A DNA stretch of 64,000 nucleotides from Stenocarpella maydis (GCA_002270565.1 NQMI01000187.1:3899-67898), one strand, 5' to 3'. Counted from the stretch's first letter, positions 22,421 to 33,184 are shown. A program made the numbers and translations. The notes: a model not told the origin generated them from the sequence alone.

Positions 22421-24858
22421 GCCATGACTGCTCTCACGGTACCCTTGACGCTTGGTCGTCCCTCAAACCCTATATCCTCAATGTCCGATTTCTCCTTCGC
22501 CCCCTCTGCTATCCACCGTGCCAGCAAGTCATTGCTCTCTTTGGGCTTGACGCTGCCGTCCCGGGTGCCGATCGTTAGGTGAGCAACCTTGTTGACGCAG
22601 TGCCACTTGTCCTCGGGGTCATTAAGCCTGACCACGATGGCCATGATACGGCCGTCGTAGACCACACGCTCCAGCACGACTTCGACCTCGCCCAGTGCGC
22701 TGTCGGGGGCGCCTGTGTTTGCCTCGGCCTCGGCCTGCAGCCTCGAGTACCGGTCCCAGAGATCAGGGTGGTCCTTGGAAGTGGCGCGGTGCATGAGCGT
22801 GACATGAAACCTGGGCTGGATGCGACGGGTGCCCTCCAGAAGCTTGTAGAACCGGGCCTTTTCGGAGCCGGCGTCCTTGAAGGTCTTGTCGAGGAGGGGT
22901 TTGATGTCCTGTGCTGGCACGTCGACCGACATATACTCGAGTGGCTTCTTCTTGGCCTTCTTCTGGGGCTGGGCCTGTGCGTTGCTCTGGTTCTCCTTGC
23001 CAGGCTTTCTCCGATCGGGAATCGTGTGTCGTAGATCAGGGCGATACTCGTTCGTGGCTTCCTGGACGACACGGTCCATCTCCTCGGCGGTGGGTAGACT
23101 CTGTATCAATTTCGGGTAGAGACGGTGGAGCTCGTTTACCGCAGTCTCCAGGTTCTGCCGGCTTGATGCGAGGGGATCAAGGTCGATGACGGCGTCAAAG
23201 CCATCGTCCGGCGCCCGACCGCTGTCCAAAGGTTCGAACCTGGTCAGGAACCCCTCCATGATCCCCTTGACCTTGTTGGGGTCTGTGGCAGCCTGAATGG
23301 TCTGGTGGTTGTCGCCGCGGGCCAAGACGCGGCCCTGAGTGACCTCTCGGACCCTGTCGATGTTGTCATGCACAAAGTTGAGGGCGACGAGGCGGGCATC
23401 CGCGTTCTGCAATTTGACGTCTGTGAGTATTTGCATCCTCTCGCGTGTCTGTGCATTGTTCCGATCGGCGGTGACCGCTGGGTGGCCTTCCAGCTGCTCC
23501 AGCACCATCTTGGTGAAGCGCGGGGGCCGCCTGGCGCCGGTAATGTTATCATTCTGGACGTGCCCGAAACCAAAGAGCTTGGACAGACAGACGGCAATGG
23601 TTGTCTTGCCGCAACCGATGGTGGCGATGGGGACGAGTATGACGTTCCGCTCGATATCGGTCTTGGCGCCGTCTCCGTACAGCTCCTCGAACTTGGCGGC
23701 GTCGGGGCCGTCGATTTTCTTGAAGGCAAGGAAGTCGTTGCGAAGCGCGATGATGCCGTGGTTTTGGTTGTAGAGCTTGCCGAGGTTTGGGTCAGCGGCG
23801 AGCCTCTTCCTTGCGAACATGAGATACTCCTCGGTGATGGCGCGATGCTTTTTGAACCTAGGCTCCTTGCCCGCAATCAGGGCCTTGGTGTTCTCCCTCC
23901 ACTGGCGGTACAACAGGTAGGGCTCCTCGAACTTGTACTTGAAGAACCAGTCAAAAGGCTGGACCTTGGACGGATCCCAGGAGCGCTTGCAGCGGACGAC
24001 GAAGCCCTCGACGTCCCTGCCCTCGTGCGCACCAGTCTCTGCGCACTCCTCCAAGAACCTCCTGACCTCGGTGATGGTGTCCATCCTGAGGACGCCGACC
24101 TTGCGGAACCCCCAGGCGTCGGCGAAGCGGTGTACCAGGCCGGCGGGGTAGGTCATGAACTCTGGTAGGTTGAGGTTGATGCCGTGCAGGTAGAGGCCGG
24201 CCTTGTCGGGGCCGTAGGCGAGGATGTGCTCCTCGAAGCCGTCGTCGCACAGCTCGGCGACGGCGGTGACGTTGCGGGCCCTCAGCTCGCGGGCGAGGTC
24301 CCCCTTGGTCCTGCCCAGGGCGCTCAGCTGGCGCTCAACCCAGCGCTCGCCAGCTGCGGCATGGCTGAGGTTGACGTCGCTGCGGTCGCCGGTGGAGTGC
24401 TTGCTGCAGACAAGGAGGGTGCCGTCGTCGAGGCCGCTCATGAATATGATGCAGCCGTTCTCCTTGAGGGTGAGCTCGTAGGGCCCGACTGTCTGGGACT
24501 CGATGGCATCCCAGCGGGTCTCGTGGACCTCGCCGACATTGAAGAACTTGTCGTAGCCGCGGATGGCAACCTCGGGGATGTTGTTGCGGGACCTTGTGGT
24601 GAAGAGGCCGCGGGCGTAGGTGGGCAGGTCCCGCTTCTTGTAGTCATATTCCTGGAATTTCCACGAGTCAACGGTCAGGCCGTCGCGGGAGGCGGCGACG
24701 GTGAACTTTGTCTTCTTGGCGCTGAAGCCAGCCTTCTTCTTGTCCTTGGCGGCGTCCTCAAGAGAGCGACACAGGCGGGCGACGGACTCTGGGTTTTGCT
24801 CGGCGTATGGGGCAGCGACAGCGTCAGCGCCAGCCTTGTCGTGCACCGGGTGCTCCAT
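22414..24858 (-). CDS. TRL1: Fungal tRNA ligase Trl1 (ligase-kinase-cyclic phosphodiesterase)
   Basis: An uninterrupted frame of 814 residues from the ATG at 24858, close to the length of yeast Trl1 (827). Three domains are visible. The nucleotidyltransferase (RNA ligase) domain has the adenylated lysine in LTLKENGCIIF (K132). The polynucleotide kinase has a P-loop ATIGCGKTTIA (about 415-425). The cyclic phosphodiesterase has two 2H motifs, HVTLMHR (about 687) and HLTIGTR (about 760). The enzyme heals and seals exons after tRNA intron removal and joins HAC1-type mRNA in the unfolded protein response. The frame stays open upstream to an ATG at 25209, adding about 117 residues with many Arg and Ser, so a longer form is possible (see findings). 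A tRNA-Asp with an intron, a substrate class for this enzyme, lies at 60.4 kb. Confidence 0.95.
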   Translation of the reverse strand: MEHPVHDKAGADAVAAPYAEQNPESVARLCRSLEDAAKDKKKAGFSAKKTKFTVAASRDGLTVDSWKFQEYDYKKRDLPTYARGLFTTRSRNNIPEVAIRGYDKFFNVGEVHETRWDAIESQTVGPYELTLKENGCIIFMSGLDDGTLLVCSKHSTGDRSDVNLSHAAAGERWVERQLSALGRTKGDLARELRARNVTAVAELCDDGFEEHILAYGPDKAGLYLHGINLNLPEFMTYPAGLVHRFADAWGFRKVGVLRMDTITEVRRFLEECAETGAHEGRDVEGFVVRCKRSWDPSKVQPFDWFFKYKFEEPYLLYRQWRENTKALIAGKEPRFKKHRAITEEYLMFARKRLAADPNLGKLYNQNHGIIALRNDFLAFKKIDGPDAAKFEELYGDGAKTDIERNVILVPIATIGCGKTTIAVCLSKLFGFGHVQNDNITGARRPPRFTKMVLEQLEGHPAVTADRNNAQTRERMQILTDVKLQNADARLVALNFVHDNIDRVREVTQGRVLARGDNHQTIQAATDPNKVKGIMEGFLTRFEPLDSGRAPDDGFDAVIDLDPLASSRQNLETAVNELHRLYPKLIQSLPTAEEMDRVVQEATNEYRPDLRHTIPDRRKPGKENQSNAQAQPQKKAKKKPLEYMSVDVPAQDIKPLLDKTFKDAGSEKARFYKLLEGTRRIQPRFHVTLMHRATSKDHPDLWDRYSRLQAEAEANTGAPDSALGEVEVVLERVVYDGRIMAIVVRLNDPEDKWHCVNKVAHLTIGTRDGSVKPKESNDLLARWIAEGAKEKSDIEDIGFEGRPSVKGTVRAVMAR

Positions 24859-27086
24859 GGCCGGGGTGCTGTGGTGTCGTGGGGTGCGACGCACAGACGT
24901 GAAAGAAAAGCAGCGCCTCGAGATTAAAGAGCGTGGTGGGCTCGGGACTGCGACCAATGGGAGTGTCTGGCGAGGAATTGAGCACGGGTGAGGGTGAGGT
25001 GGGTGTCGACGGCAAAGGCCAAGAGACTGGAGTTGCGGGGCGCGAGAAGGCGACAAAGAGGTGAATGATGCAGCAGGCGCGAATGGATTTGGGGAGGCCC
25101 AATGACTACAGAGGCAAAGGCCAAGGGTCGTCGGGCTGGGAGAAGCAAGGCGGCTTGTGAGCGTTGCCAAAAAGATTCGAGGAAGGCAGGAAGGGTGCCA
25201 ACGAGACATTGGCTGATATTGACATGGCACACAACCTAATGTGTTATTATTATATTATTATAGATAGATAGATAGATAGATAGAGAGCTTATGTATATGA
25301 GGACTGGCTGACTGACTGAGCGAGTTGGTTTGGTTGGGTTGAGTCGAGCCCGGCTGAGGCCAAAGTAGGTACCAACCAACATTGAAGGGACAAAATGAGT
25401 CAAACGGCCAAACAGGCGTATTTGGAGGCCACTCCGCCCCCACATTCTTCCCTCGACGAGGCTCACCCAGGCAGCAGGCAACCGGCAGCATAGAAGCAAG
25501 ATGTAACCGGAAATGAGGTCCTGTAGATGGGCTCCCGAGGATTTCGGTATGAGGCAGGTGAGTTGAGGCCGACATGTGGTTGAATACCTACCTAGGTAGG
25601 CCATAAATAATGCGGCAAGAGTGACAGCCGGTGCCTCGAAAGTAACTACCCATCTTGATACCTCATGTGGGTATGTACCTAGCTGGGTAGCTTGGTGGGT
25701 AGGAGCCAGAGCCTCAAGGGCGTGGGAAGAGAGGGGCCCAATCAGGAGCACCTGGTCTGGCCAGGCATCAGCTGAGTGTGAGGAGATGAGCTCGATGGGT
25801 TATGGATAAGTATCACTGGCGGTGATTTCATTGATATACTCCGTATACATAGCATTCTGTACCTGTCCATCAGCCCTCAGCCCTACAGCTACCCGGGTAC
25901 CATACTTAACATGGATGAACTATAGTGTAGAATGCTACCCACCCCTAACCCCGATCAGACTTGTCCAGACCCGATGCACAAACATGGCATCCCTAGGTGG
26001 CCCAAGCTCCTGGTAGCTTCAGCGAGCTTGATGCTGGGCGACAGCTGGATGACATCACCGGAGCATTCGCCCCGGACGTGCCCTAGCTGTTTACCGTTGG
26101 AGCGTAGTGTAAGGGTCAAACCCCCAAGGGGAAAATATGGTGATGTAATAATAATGGCGCTCGAGCTGCTGTCTATGTATACTATTATCTACTCGCTGGT
26201 AGATACTGACTGTATGTGGCTCAGATGGGGTTAGATAGTGTACATCTAGTAGATACATGAACATTACGCACAATTGATATCAATCCAATGACGACTCCCC
26301 GCGGGTTCTCCTTTTGGGCCCTTCTGCCTCCCACCGTCGCCTGACGTCACAAGCATGGACAAAACAAAAACGAAGGAGGCTTCGATGTTCCTTGGGCCGT
26401 TGCTCTCCTTTGGGCCCCTGCCGCCGTGGCGCCGCTGCTCAAACCCCATCATCCAGTGATGCAGCATCTAGTCATCCTAGCCCCCCCCCATCGAGATCGT
26501 CATGTTCACGCGGAATGCTGGTCCGTTGTTATGGCAATGTATGTGGGCGACCACAAGCAATGAGGTCTTACTGCAGACATGCAGTGCACAACATACAGTC
26601 TAGTGTACACTAGCCCGGCCTGGCCAGGTACTTTGTGGTGTGCGGATGTGGGTGTGGGTGTGGGTACGTATACATTAAATATATGGACGTACGTATGTAT
26701 GCACATAGGTATGCACGTACCGTGTGAGCGTTTGTTGATCCCGCTGCGTCGTCGCCTGCCAGCTGCCACAACCAAGCCCAAGCCACATCACAAAGAAGTG
26801 ACGTACATGTGTTGCCATCGCATCACCTTGCTGCCGGGCCCCCTACCTAGCTACCTTCCTATCTACCTAGGCAGGCTGCCCTATGGTTGATTCTCTTGCC
26901 CATTGCCTCGCCAACTTTCCTCCTAACCATCATCATCTCCTCCTTCTCGTTCTCATAAATCATCTGTCCACTTTCCTCCCGCATTCATTTCTGCCTGACT
27001 GCGGCGTGCCACCTTGGTTACTTTGAGTACTGCCATCGTCCGGCCACCCACTCAACCCAAAAAGCGCCTTACACTACAGCCACGAC
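24859..27086. other. TRL1 upstream region and gene-poor spacer
   Basis: The first 350 bases are the open extension of the TRL1 frame. The rest holds simple repeats: (TAGA)n at 25259-25284, TACCTACCTAGGTAGG at 25586-25600, a TACTCCGTA motif at 25837-25845, a GTGGGT repeat near 26645-26665 and a CTACCTAGCTACC cluster near 26845-26870. The segment before 27087 is pyrimidine-rich (TCTCC, CATCATC), as expected for a fungal promoter and 5' UTR. No further gene is supported. Confidence 0.5.
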
Positions 27087-29183
27087 ATGAGGCTCGTCAA
27101 GGCCCTCATCTCCGTCGCCCTCGTGGCCGACGCTGTTGTTGCCAGCAGCAACAGCTGGTTCTCCAAGGCCGGTAAATACAGTAACCACCCTTTTCTCTCG
27201 TCACGCCCGCTCCCACTCCAAATCCTGAGCCGCACAGCCCGCTGACGCTTTGCCCTGCCTGTCCCGCCAATAGCCTACAACAAGTGGCATGAGACCGAGC
27301 TCGAGCGTTGGCTCTCTGACCACGACGTTCCCTACCCCACCCCGACCGACCGCAAGGACCTTGAGAAGCTCATCCAGTCGCACTGGGACACCTACGCCGT
27401 CAGTCCCTACAAGAGCTGGGACAACGACAAGCTGCTGGGCTACCTGCAGCAGAAGGGCGTCGACGTCCAGGACTCTGCCAAATCGAGCAAGGACGCTCTG
27501 CTTGCCTAGGTCGCCGCATCTTGGTACGAGACCGAGGACAAGGCTCAGAACGCCTACTTCAACGTCAAGGACTGGATCCTTGACACCTGGACAGAGAGCC
27601 AGCTCAAGGCCTTCTGTGACCACCACGCCATTCCTGGTGAGTGTGCTTCCACCAGAATAGAAGATAGCCCCCCCCCCCACAAAGAAAATCCACAAGAAAC
27701 ATGAATAGCCAACTGAGAGCACGCAGTACCGCAACCCCGCCAGCGGGACACCGTCCTGGCCAAGGCCCGCAGCAACTATGACACTATTGCCCAGAAGGTC
27801 GGCGAGGCTGCGTCGTATCCCGGTGACTGGCTATACGAGACTTGGACTGGTGAGTGTCCTTTTCCACATGGTCCTTATTGACCACAGAAAAAGCATAAAT
27901 TTGGACAGGAAATCTAATTATCTCAGAATCCGACCTGAAGGAGTGGCTGGACACTCACGGATTCCCAGCCCCGCAACCTAGCACTGTGAGTGACAGGCTT
28001 GACCACTTGACTCCCCTAACACCATCGCTGACAGCCCTATGCAGCGTGACAAGCTGATCGCCTCGGTCCGCCGCAACTCACGTCTGGCCTACCTCAAGTC
28101 GCAAGAGCAGCTGGCCAGTGCCACAGCCAGCGCCCGGGCTGCCTATGAGACTCTCACTGACAAGCTCATTGATTCCTGGAGCGAGTCTCAACTGAAGGAG
28201 TTCGCCGACAAGAATGGAATTCCTGGTGTGTATATGGCCGGCCCGCAGTGTCCACGCAACTGTCACTGACCCCCGCCACAGTGCCCCAGGGAACAAAGCT
28301 GAACGAGCTCCGTGCCCTTGTCCGCAAGAACCGCGCTGACATCCTCGGCAACAATGTCTCCGGTACTGCTGCTTCGGCATTTGGAGCCGCGACCTCGAAG
28401 GCTGGCAACCAGTTCGCCAAGGCTACCAACGACGCATCTTTGGCCGCCCAAGATGCGTTTAACAGCGCAATTGACTCGTGGTCAGACACTCGTCTCAAGG
28501 CCTACCTTGATGCCCGTGGCGTCCCAGTCCCGCATGCCTCTAAGACCGATGAGCTCCGCGCCCTGGTCCGCAAGAACTACCACATGGCGTCCACTGGCTG
28601 GAACGCCTGGACCTTTGATGATTTCTCGATCGAAAACCTGAAGGCTTACCTCAAGGCCAACGGCGACGCCGCTGCCAAGAAGACAGCTGACAAGTCTGGC
28701 GCTACTCGCGATGAGCTTGTCAGTGCTGCGCAGTCTGCCTACGCCTCTGCCTCGTCTGCCGGCGGCGCCACGTACGCATCCGTCACGAGCTACCTCGCAC
28801 AGGCGACGGATTCGGTCAGGAAGAGCGCCTTTGACACTTGGAGTGAGAGCGACCTGAAGAACTACCTCGACAGCTATGGAATTGTCAGTTACCCTATCAC
28901 GTGAAGAGTATTTCATGTGGCCATCCATGCTGATCATATCACTGACTATACCGTACAGCCTGTTCCCCAGGGGTCGAACATCAACGAGCTGCGAGCGCTC
29001 GCCCGCAAGCACTCGACTTACTTTCGCTATGGTACAAGCAGTCCATCGGGTACAGCCTTTGCCAAGCTCAACGAGACACTGCAGGGATTCTGGCAGTGGT
29101 TCGCAGGGCAGCTCAGTAGCGGTGCCGATGCCGCAAAGGAAAACGCCGGCGCGGCCAAGGACAAGGTCAAGGAAGAGCTTTAA
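27087..29183 (+). CDS. ISH1/MSC1-like stress protein with an in-frame TAG
   Basis: Seven exons (27087-27171, 27274-27636, 27727-27849, 27927-27985, 28045-28225, 28282-28883, 28959-29183) close in frame to 546 codons. Codon 107 is TAG (27507-27509). A signal-like N-terminus (RLVKALISVALVADAVVA) precedes a series of HeH/LEM-like repeats of the form WSESQLKEFADKNGIPVPQG ... ELRALVRKN, repeated about six times, joined by Ala-rich linkers. This is the layout of S. pombe Ish1 and filamentous-fungal Msc1-like proteins, linked to stress response and the nuclear envelope or endomembranes. Reading continues with full family similarity on both sides of the TAG (DALLA stop VAASWYETED). Either the allele is broken, or the stop is bypassed. 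If translated as read, a 106-residue fragment without most repeats results. An 11-base C run sits in intron 2. Confidence 0.85.
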
Positions 29184-29749
29184 AGCGCCAACCTTGACGC
29201 TATAATCACCCTTGGGAGGGCTTTCAATCTCTACCTCGAGAGGTCTGCGCAAAGCGTGCGGCCTGATGCTGGGGGCTGTGCTTCAGGTGCGCTGGCCCGA
29301 CAAGGGCGTTGTGGATGAATAGGGGCGGGTGACAGTGTCTCTGGTTGCGCTTTTCTGACGGCATGTATTTATTTTTTTGGCAAGGGTCGTAGGGCGCGTA
29401 TTGATGATGCTATGATGATACCGTTGTGCAGGCTTTTTACTGGGTGCTGCTACCATTTTCCCATTTTCTTTGCCTCCCCCACCTCCCTCCCCCGGGGCGC
29501 GTTACATATATCCTTTTCGCCAGTCGTGATTGGCATCGCAAGAACAACATGGCGCCATGGTTTACCCCTGGCCTGCTTTCTTACTCCTCTCCTCTTTTCC
29601 ATCTTCACAGCGTGACTCTTGTGGCATGTACGTGTCACTGCTCCAAAAATGCTTGCAGGCTTAGGCTTTCTAGCTCCAGGTGCATGCAGAGTACCCAGAG
29701 GTTATTCCCACATGATGTCTTGCAGCGAGAACAACACCCCCCCTGGCGG
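29184..29749. other. Convergent spacer between ISH1-like and dehydrogenase genes
   Basis: These 566 bases between two stop codons are moderately pyrimidine-rich and probably hold both 3' UTRs. No gene or structured RNA was recognised. Confidence 0.45.
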
Positions 29750-31114
29750 TTAGTTGACCCACGCTCTCGCTACTGCTGCCGCTGCCAGCCCGTTCTGGCC
29801 TTCTGATGCACCTTGCAAGGCAAGGCGCATAATGGCAAGGGCTTGGGTACCTAGGAACAGCGGCATCTTCAGCAGTTGGGCCTCGTCGACGGCCGCCTGC
29901 AGTCCATCAAGGATGGCTCCCAGCCGTCTACCGTCTCCCGGTTCCGCAGGCCACCCGCGAGCGACCTGGTCCCGGCCGCCTCGGAAAGCCTTGATCATGT
30001 CGGGCCCGTAGGCGTTCAGCACGGCGCTGCCCCCAGCCGCGTTGGCGCACAGATCGAACACCTGATCCAGGTCCAGGCCGACGTGGCTAGCAAAGGCGAT
30101 AGCCTCGGCCGTGGAACACAGGTGTATGCCCCTGAGCAGGGCCACCACCAGCCTCAACTTGTCGTCCTCGCTGCGGGACTGGCCCTTGACCGGTCCGACC
30201 TTGCCCACTCCCTCGCTGTAGAGCCTCAGCATGCTGGCGTCGTCGTCGGCGCCCCAGCCCCTGCCCAAGCCCGTGAAGTAGACTTGCTCGGCCACGCTCG
30301 TCATGGGCGTGGGAAATGCATACCGCCTGGCCTCGGACGTAATAATGCCGGCGTCCTTCAGGATGATGGTGACTGCGCTTGCGATTGGCTTGAAGTCTGG
30401 GGCCAGCAGCCGCGGAAGCCTGTTCTCAAACATCCAGCTCGTCCCCTCCGACTTGACAATCTCGTCGGATGCCCGTCTCAGGTCCAGCCCGAGATGGCTA
30501 GCAAAGCCCAGCGCCTCGCTCGCCGACAGGATCTGGACCGCGGCCAGGACCTGGTGGCACATCTTGAGGTTGCTCCCGGCGCCGATGCCCTGCGGGCCTG
30601 CGACGACGTACAGCTTCTTGGGGTCAGACATGGCCTGCAGGAGCTCCCTCCCCTTGGCGATGGCTGTGTCCGCTGCGCCAGCCATGATGGACAGCGTCCC
30701 GTCGGCTGCTCGTATGACACCTCCCGAGACTGGGCAGTCGATGAGGGAGATGTCATGGCGGCCCAGGCTGGCCAGCTGCTTCGCGAGGCCCTGAACGTAT
30801 GCAGCAGGCACGGTGGAGCATATGAAGAGGGCGGCGCCGCGAGGCAGGGCGGGCACGGCCGGGGCTTCTCCCTCGAGGAGCACGCTCTGTGCCTGCTGGG
30901 CGGTGGCTACCATGACGACGCAGAAGGCCTTGTCGGCGACAGCCTCGGCGGGCGTCGATGCCGTGTTGCCTCCGGCCTGACGGAAACGCTCGAGGGTCGG
31001 ACCCCAGACGTCAAAGCCGGTGACGGGGAAGCCCTTCTTGACCAGGTTGGTGGCCAGGCCGAAGCCCATTGCCCCAAGGCCAATAAAAGAGACCGCAGGC
31101 CTCGAGGACGGCAT
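29750..31114 (-). CDS. Beta-hydroxyacid dehydrogenase with duplicated C-domain (L-threonate dehydrogenase-like)
   Basis: A single exon of 454 residues. The N-terminus has the NAD(P)-binding motif FIGLGAMGFGLATNL (residues 10-24), then the substrate motif DCPVSGG (126-132) and the catalytic-lysine motif GAGSNLKMCHQ (K184). These define the 3-hydroxyisobutyrate/6-phosphogluconate dehydrogenase superfamily, which includes L-threonate dehydrogenase LtnD. The usual C-terminal helical domain (ASEALGFASHLGLDLRR) is followed by a second, similar one (DDKLRLVVALLRGIHLCSTAEAIAFASHVGLDLDQ), so the protein is about 150 residues longer than a single LtnD. I recall the same duplicated unit in large plant and fungal fusion proteins with a DUF1537 kinase and a class II aldolase. 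A divergent class II aldolase gene starts 789 bases away. Upstream codons are open but the ATG at 31114 fits the family start. Confidence 0.82.
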   Translation of the reverse strand: MPSSRPAVSFIGLGAMGFGLATNLVKKGFPVTGFDVWGPTLERFRQAGGNTASTPAEAVADKAFCVVMVATAQQAQSVLLEGEAPAVPALPRGAALFICSTVPAAYVQGLAKQLASLGRHDISLIDCPVSGGVIRAADGTLSIMAGAADTAIAKGRELLQAMSDPKKLYVVAGPQGIGAGSNLKMCHQVLAAVQILSASEALGFASHLGLDLRRASDEIVKSEGTSWMFENRLPRLLAPDFKPIASAVTIILKDAGIITSEARRYAFPTPMTSVAEQVYFTGLGRGWGADDDASMLRLYSEGVGKVGPVKGQSRSEDDKLRLVVALLRGIHLCSTAEAIAFASHVGLDLDQVFDLCANAAGGSAVLNAYGPDMIKAFRGGRDQVARGWPAEPGDGRRLGAILDGLQAAVDEAQLLKMPLFLGTQALAIMRLALQGASEGQNGLAAAAVARAWVN

Positions 31115-31903
31115 GGCGGCGGTTTGGCGTGAAGCTATGCTGTGACGACGGGTGGTGACGACTTTGGTTGGACAGAGTGAGAGTATGCACCAGCGATATC
31201 CGCACTCATTCCTTGGCAGGAGACGACGAAGACAACAAGGACGACAACAGGAGCAACAGATGCCTAGGTAGTGTCGAGCTGGCGGCCGGTTGACGTGGTG
31301 AAGAGTCCATCGGAGTCCATCGGTTGCTCCATCATGGCGAGGCATGCGCCCCTCGGAGCCGTTTGGACCGAGGACTGCGCCCATCTGCTTGCCCTTGTCC
31401 CCATGACCGAGCTCGGGTCGACCTGTCGGCAAGGCAACCCTGGCTGCGATGATGGGATTGACGACGTCGAGTGTGGGTGGGCTTGGGCTCTGCCACGCAT
31501 GCAGGGAGCAGGCTAATAACAAGCCAAGCAGATGGTCTTGGTATTAGCCTCGCCCCATGAATATTATCCGGTGCCCCACAACCACCCCCGCCGGACTCAA
31601 GCAGGAGACGACGTACGGTGGCAGACATGACCAGATCAGGCAAGCCGACAGACGTTGCGGGCGAGAAGGGGAGGGAGTTTCTGCACCCACACTCTTCGGT
31701 CTAGACACAACAGATGGGGGTATCTATTTACCTAACTTGCACGTACGCATACACACATACACTCACCCTCACCCTCGCCCGCACCCAAAATCATACGCCC
31801 CGCGCACATTTACACGCTCACTCACATAGATACACACAGCGGTGGTGCCCCTGTCCCTCAGCATCTGGTCACGCCCAGGCCTGGCCGCAGCAACACCTCC
31901 AGA
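31115..31903. promoter_or_regulatory. Bidirectional promoter region, dehydrogenase and aldolase
   Basis: The dehydrogenase (minus) and the class II aldolase (plus) start on either side of this 789-base region, so they can share control. It contains a CA-rich stretch (ACACATACACTCACCCTCACC) near 31745-31775. No regulator motif could be assigned with confidence. Confidence 0.5.
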
Positions 31904-32833
31904 ATGGCCCGCCCTCCGCTGTCACAAAACAGGTCCATGGCCATCCTCAAAGCCGCGAGGCAGGGCAACTATGCTGTGCCTGGAATGTGCTGTTACAACA
32001 TCGAGTCCATCATCGCCACCGTCCGTGCCGCCGAGGCAGCAAGCTCACCCGCAATGGTGCTCCTTTTCCCCTGGGCCATCGAGTACGCCGGCTCCTCGCT
32101 GGTCAAGGCCGCGGCCGACGCCTGCCGCAATGCCAAAGTGCCCGTCTCGTTGCACCTGGACCACTGCCAGACCCCCGAGCTGTAAGCAAGCAAGCCTCAT
32201 CCCACGCATACAGAAGCTGACCCCCGCCTTCCCGCGAGCCGCAGCGTGAGGCGCGCAGCCGACATCGAGGACGGCTTCGACTCCATCATGTGTGACATGA
32301 GCCACTACGACAAGGAGGAGAACCTCCGCCTCACCAAGGAGCTCGTTGCCTACTGCCATGAGCGAGGGATCGCTGCCGAGGCAGAGCCCGGGAGGATCGA
32401 GGGTGGCGAGGACGGCGTGGCTGAGACGGCAGACCTCGGCGGGGTGCTTACAACCCCGGAACAGGCCGAGGAGTTCGTTGCCACGGGCATCGAGATGCTG
32501 GCCCCGGCCTTCGGCAACGTGCATGGCAACTACGGCCCAAGGGGGATCCAGCTCGAGTACGACCGCCTGCAGAGCATCTACAGCAAGGTCGGCGACCGGG
32601 TGCAGCTTGTGCTCCACGGTGCTGACCCCTTCACCGAGGAAATCTTCAACAAGTGCATCGCTGGTGGGATTACCAAGGTCAACATCAACAGGCGCATGAA
32701 CAAGCAGTATGCTGCCGTGCAGGAGGAGATGCGAGGTAAGCCTCTGACCAGCGTCATCGAGGCAGGAACGAGGCGGATGCAGGAGGTCATCGAGACATGT
32801 ATGCACCAGCTGGGCAGCGCTGGCAAGGCCTGA
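31904..32833 (+). CDS. Class II (zinc) ketose-bisphosphate aldolase-like protein
   Basis: Two exons (31904-32181, 32245-32833) give 288 residues, the usual length. Zinc-ligand positions of class II aldolases are present: SLHLDHCQT (D86, H87), AEAEPGRIEGGEDG (E138/E140), GNVHGNYG (H186) and VLHGADP (H217). The family would cleave or form a ketose phosphate through an enediolate on zinc. Two phosphate-binding elements depart from the classical pattern. The LHG(G/A)SG loop reads LHGADPF, and the N-(V/I)-N-T-(D/E) motif reads NINRRMN, with Arg in place of Thr. The substrate is therefore probably not fructose-1,6-bisphosphate. It is divergent from the dehydrogenase gene and converges on the kinase gene within the cluster. 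Confidence 0.85.
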
Positions 32834-33184
32834 GGCCTACGTGTACCTACCATACGTGCGTGCAGGGTCAGAAGACGATCGTGCACCAGCAGCAGACATG
32901 GCGTCTACCACTGCTGTAAGAGGGTCTAGCCCCGTATCATCATCTACTTACGGGTAGGAGGGGGTGAGGGAAGACGAAACCCGCCATCCGCACCATGTCC
33001 ACACGCGCGTGTGGAGTTGCAGTATTACTACTGAGTAAGCAATCATGTGATGCGTGCCATTAAAGACTGCCACCCCCCCCCCCCTCCACAGATTTGTGTA
33101 CACTACCTCGTGGCCCGCACACATCGTACAACCGGACACCACACAAGACACCATGCCGCCGCCCTTACACAGCGTTAAGCCGAC
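32834..33184. other. Convergent spacer, aldolase and kinase
   Basis: 351 bases between two stop codons, with a 12-base C run at 33073-33084. Nothing else recognised. Confidence 0.45.

Noticed and set aside
23305..24168. 287-codon plus-strand frame
   Set aside because: Shadow of the TRL1 coding strand.
29876..31132. 418-codon open frame on the plus strand
   Set aside because: Antisense shadow of the L-threonate dehydrogenase-like gene, caused by high GC third positions.
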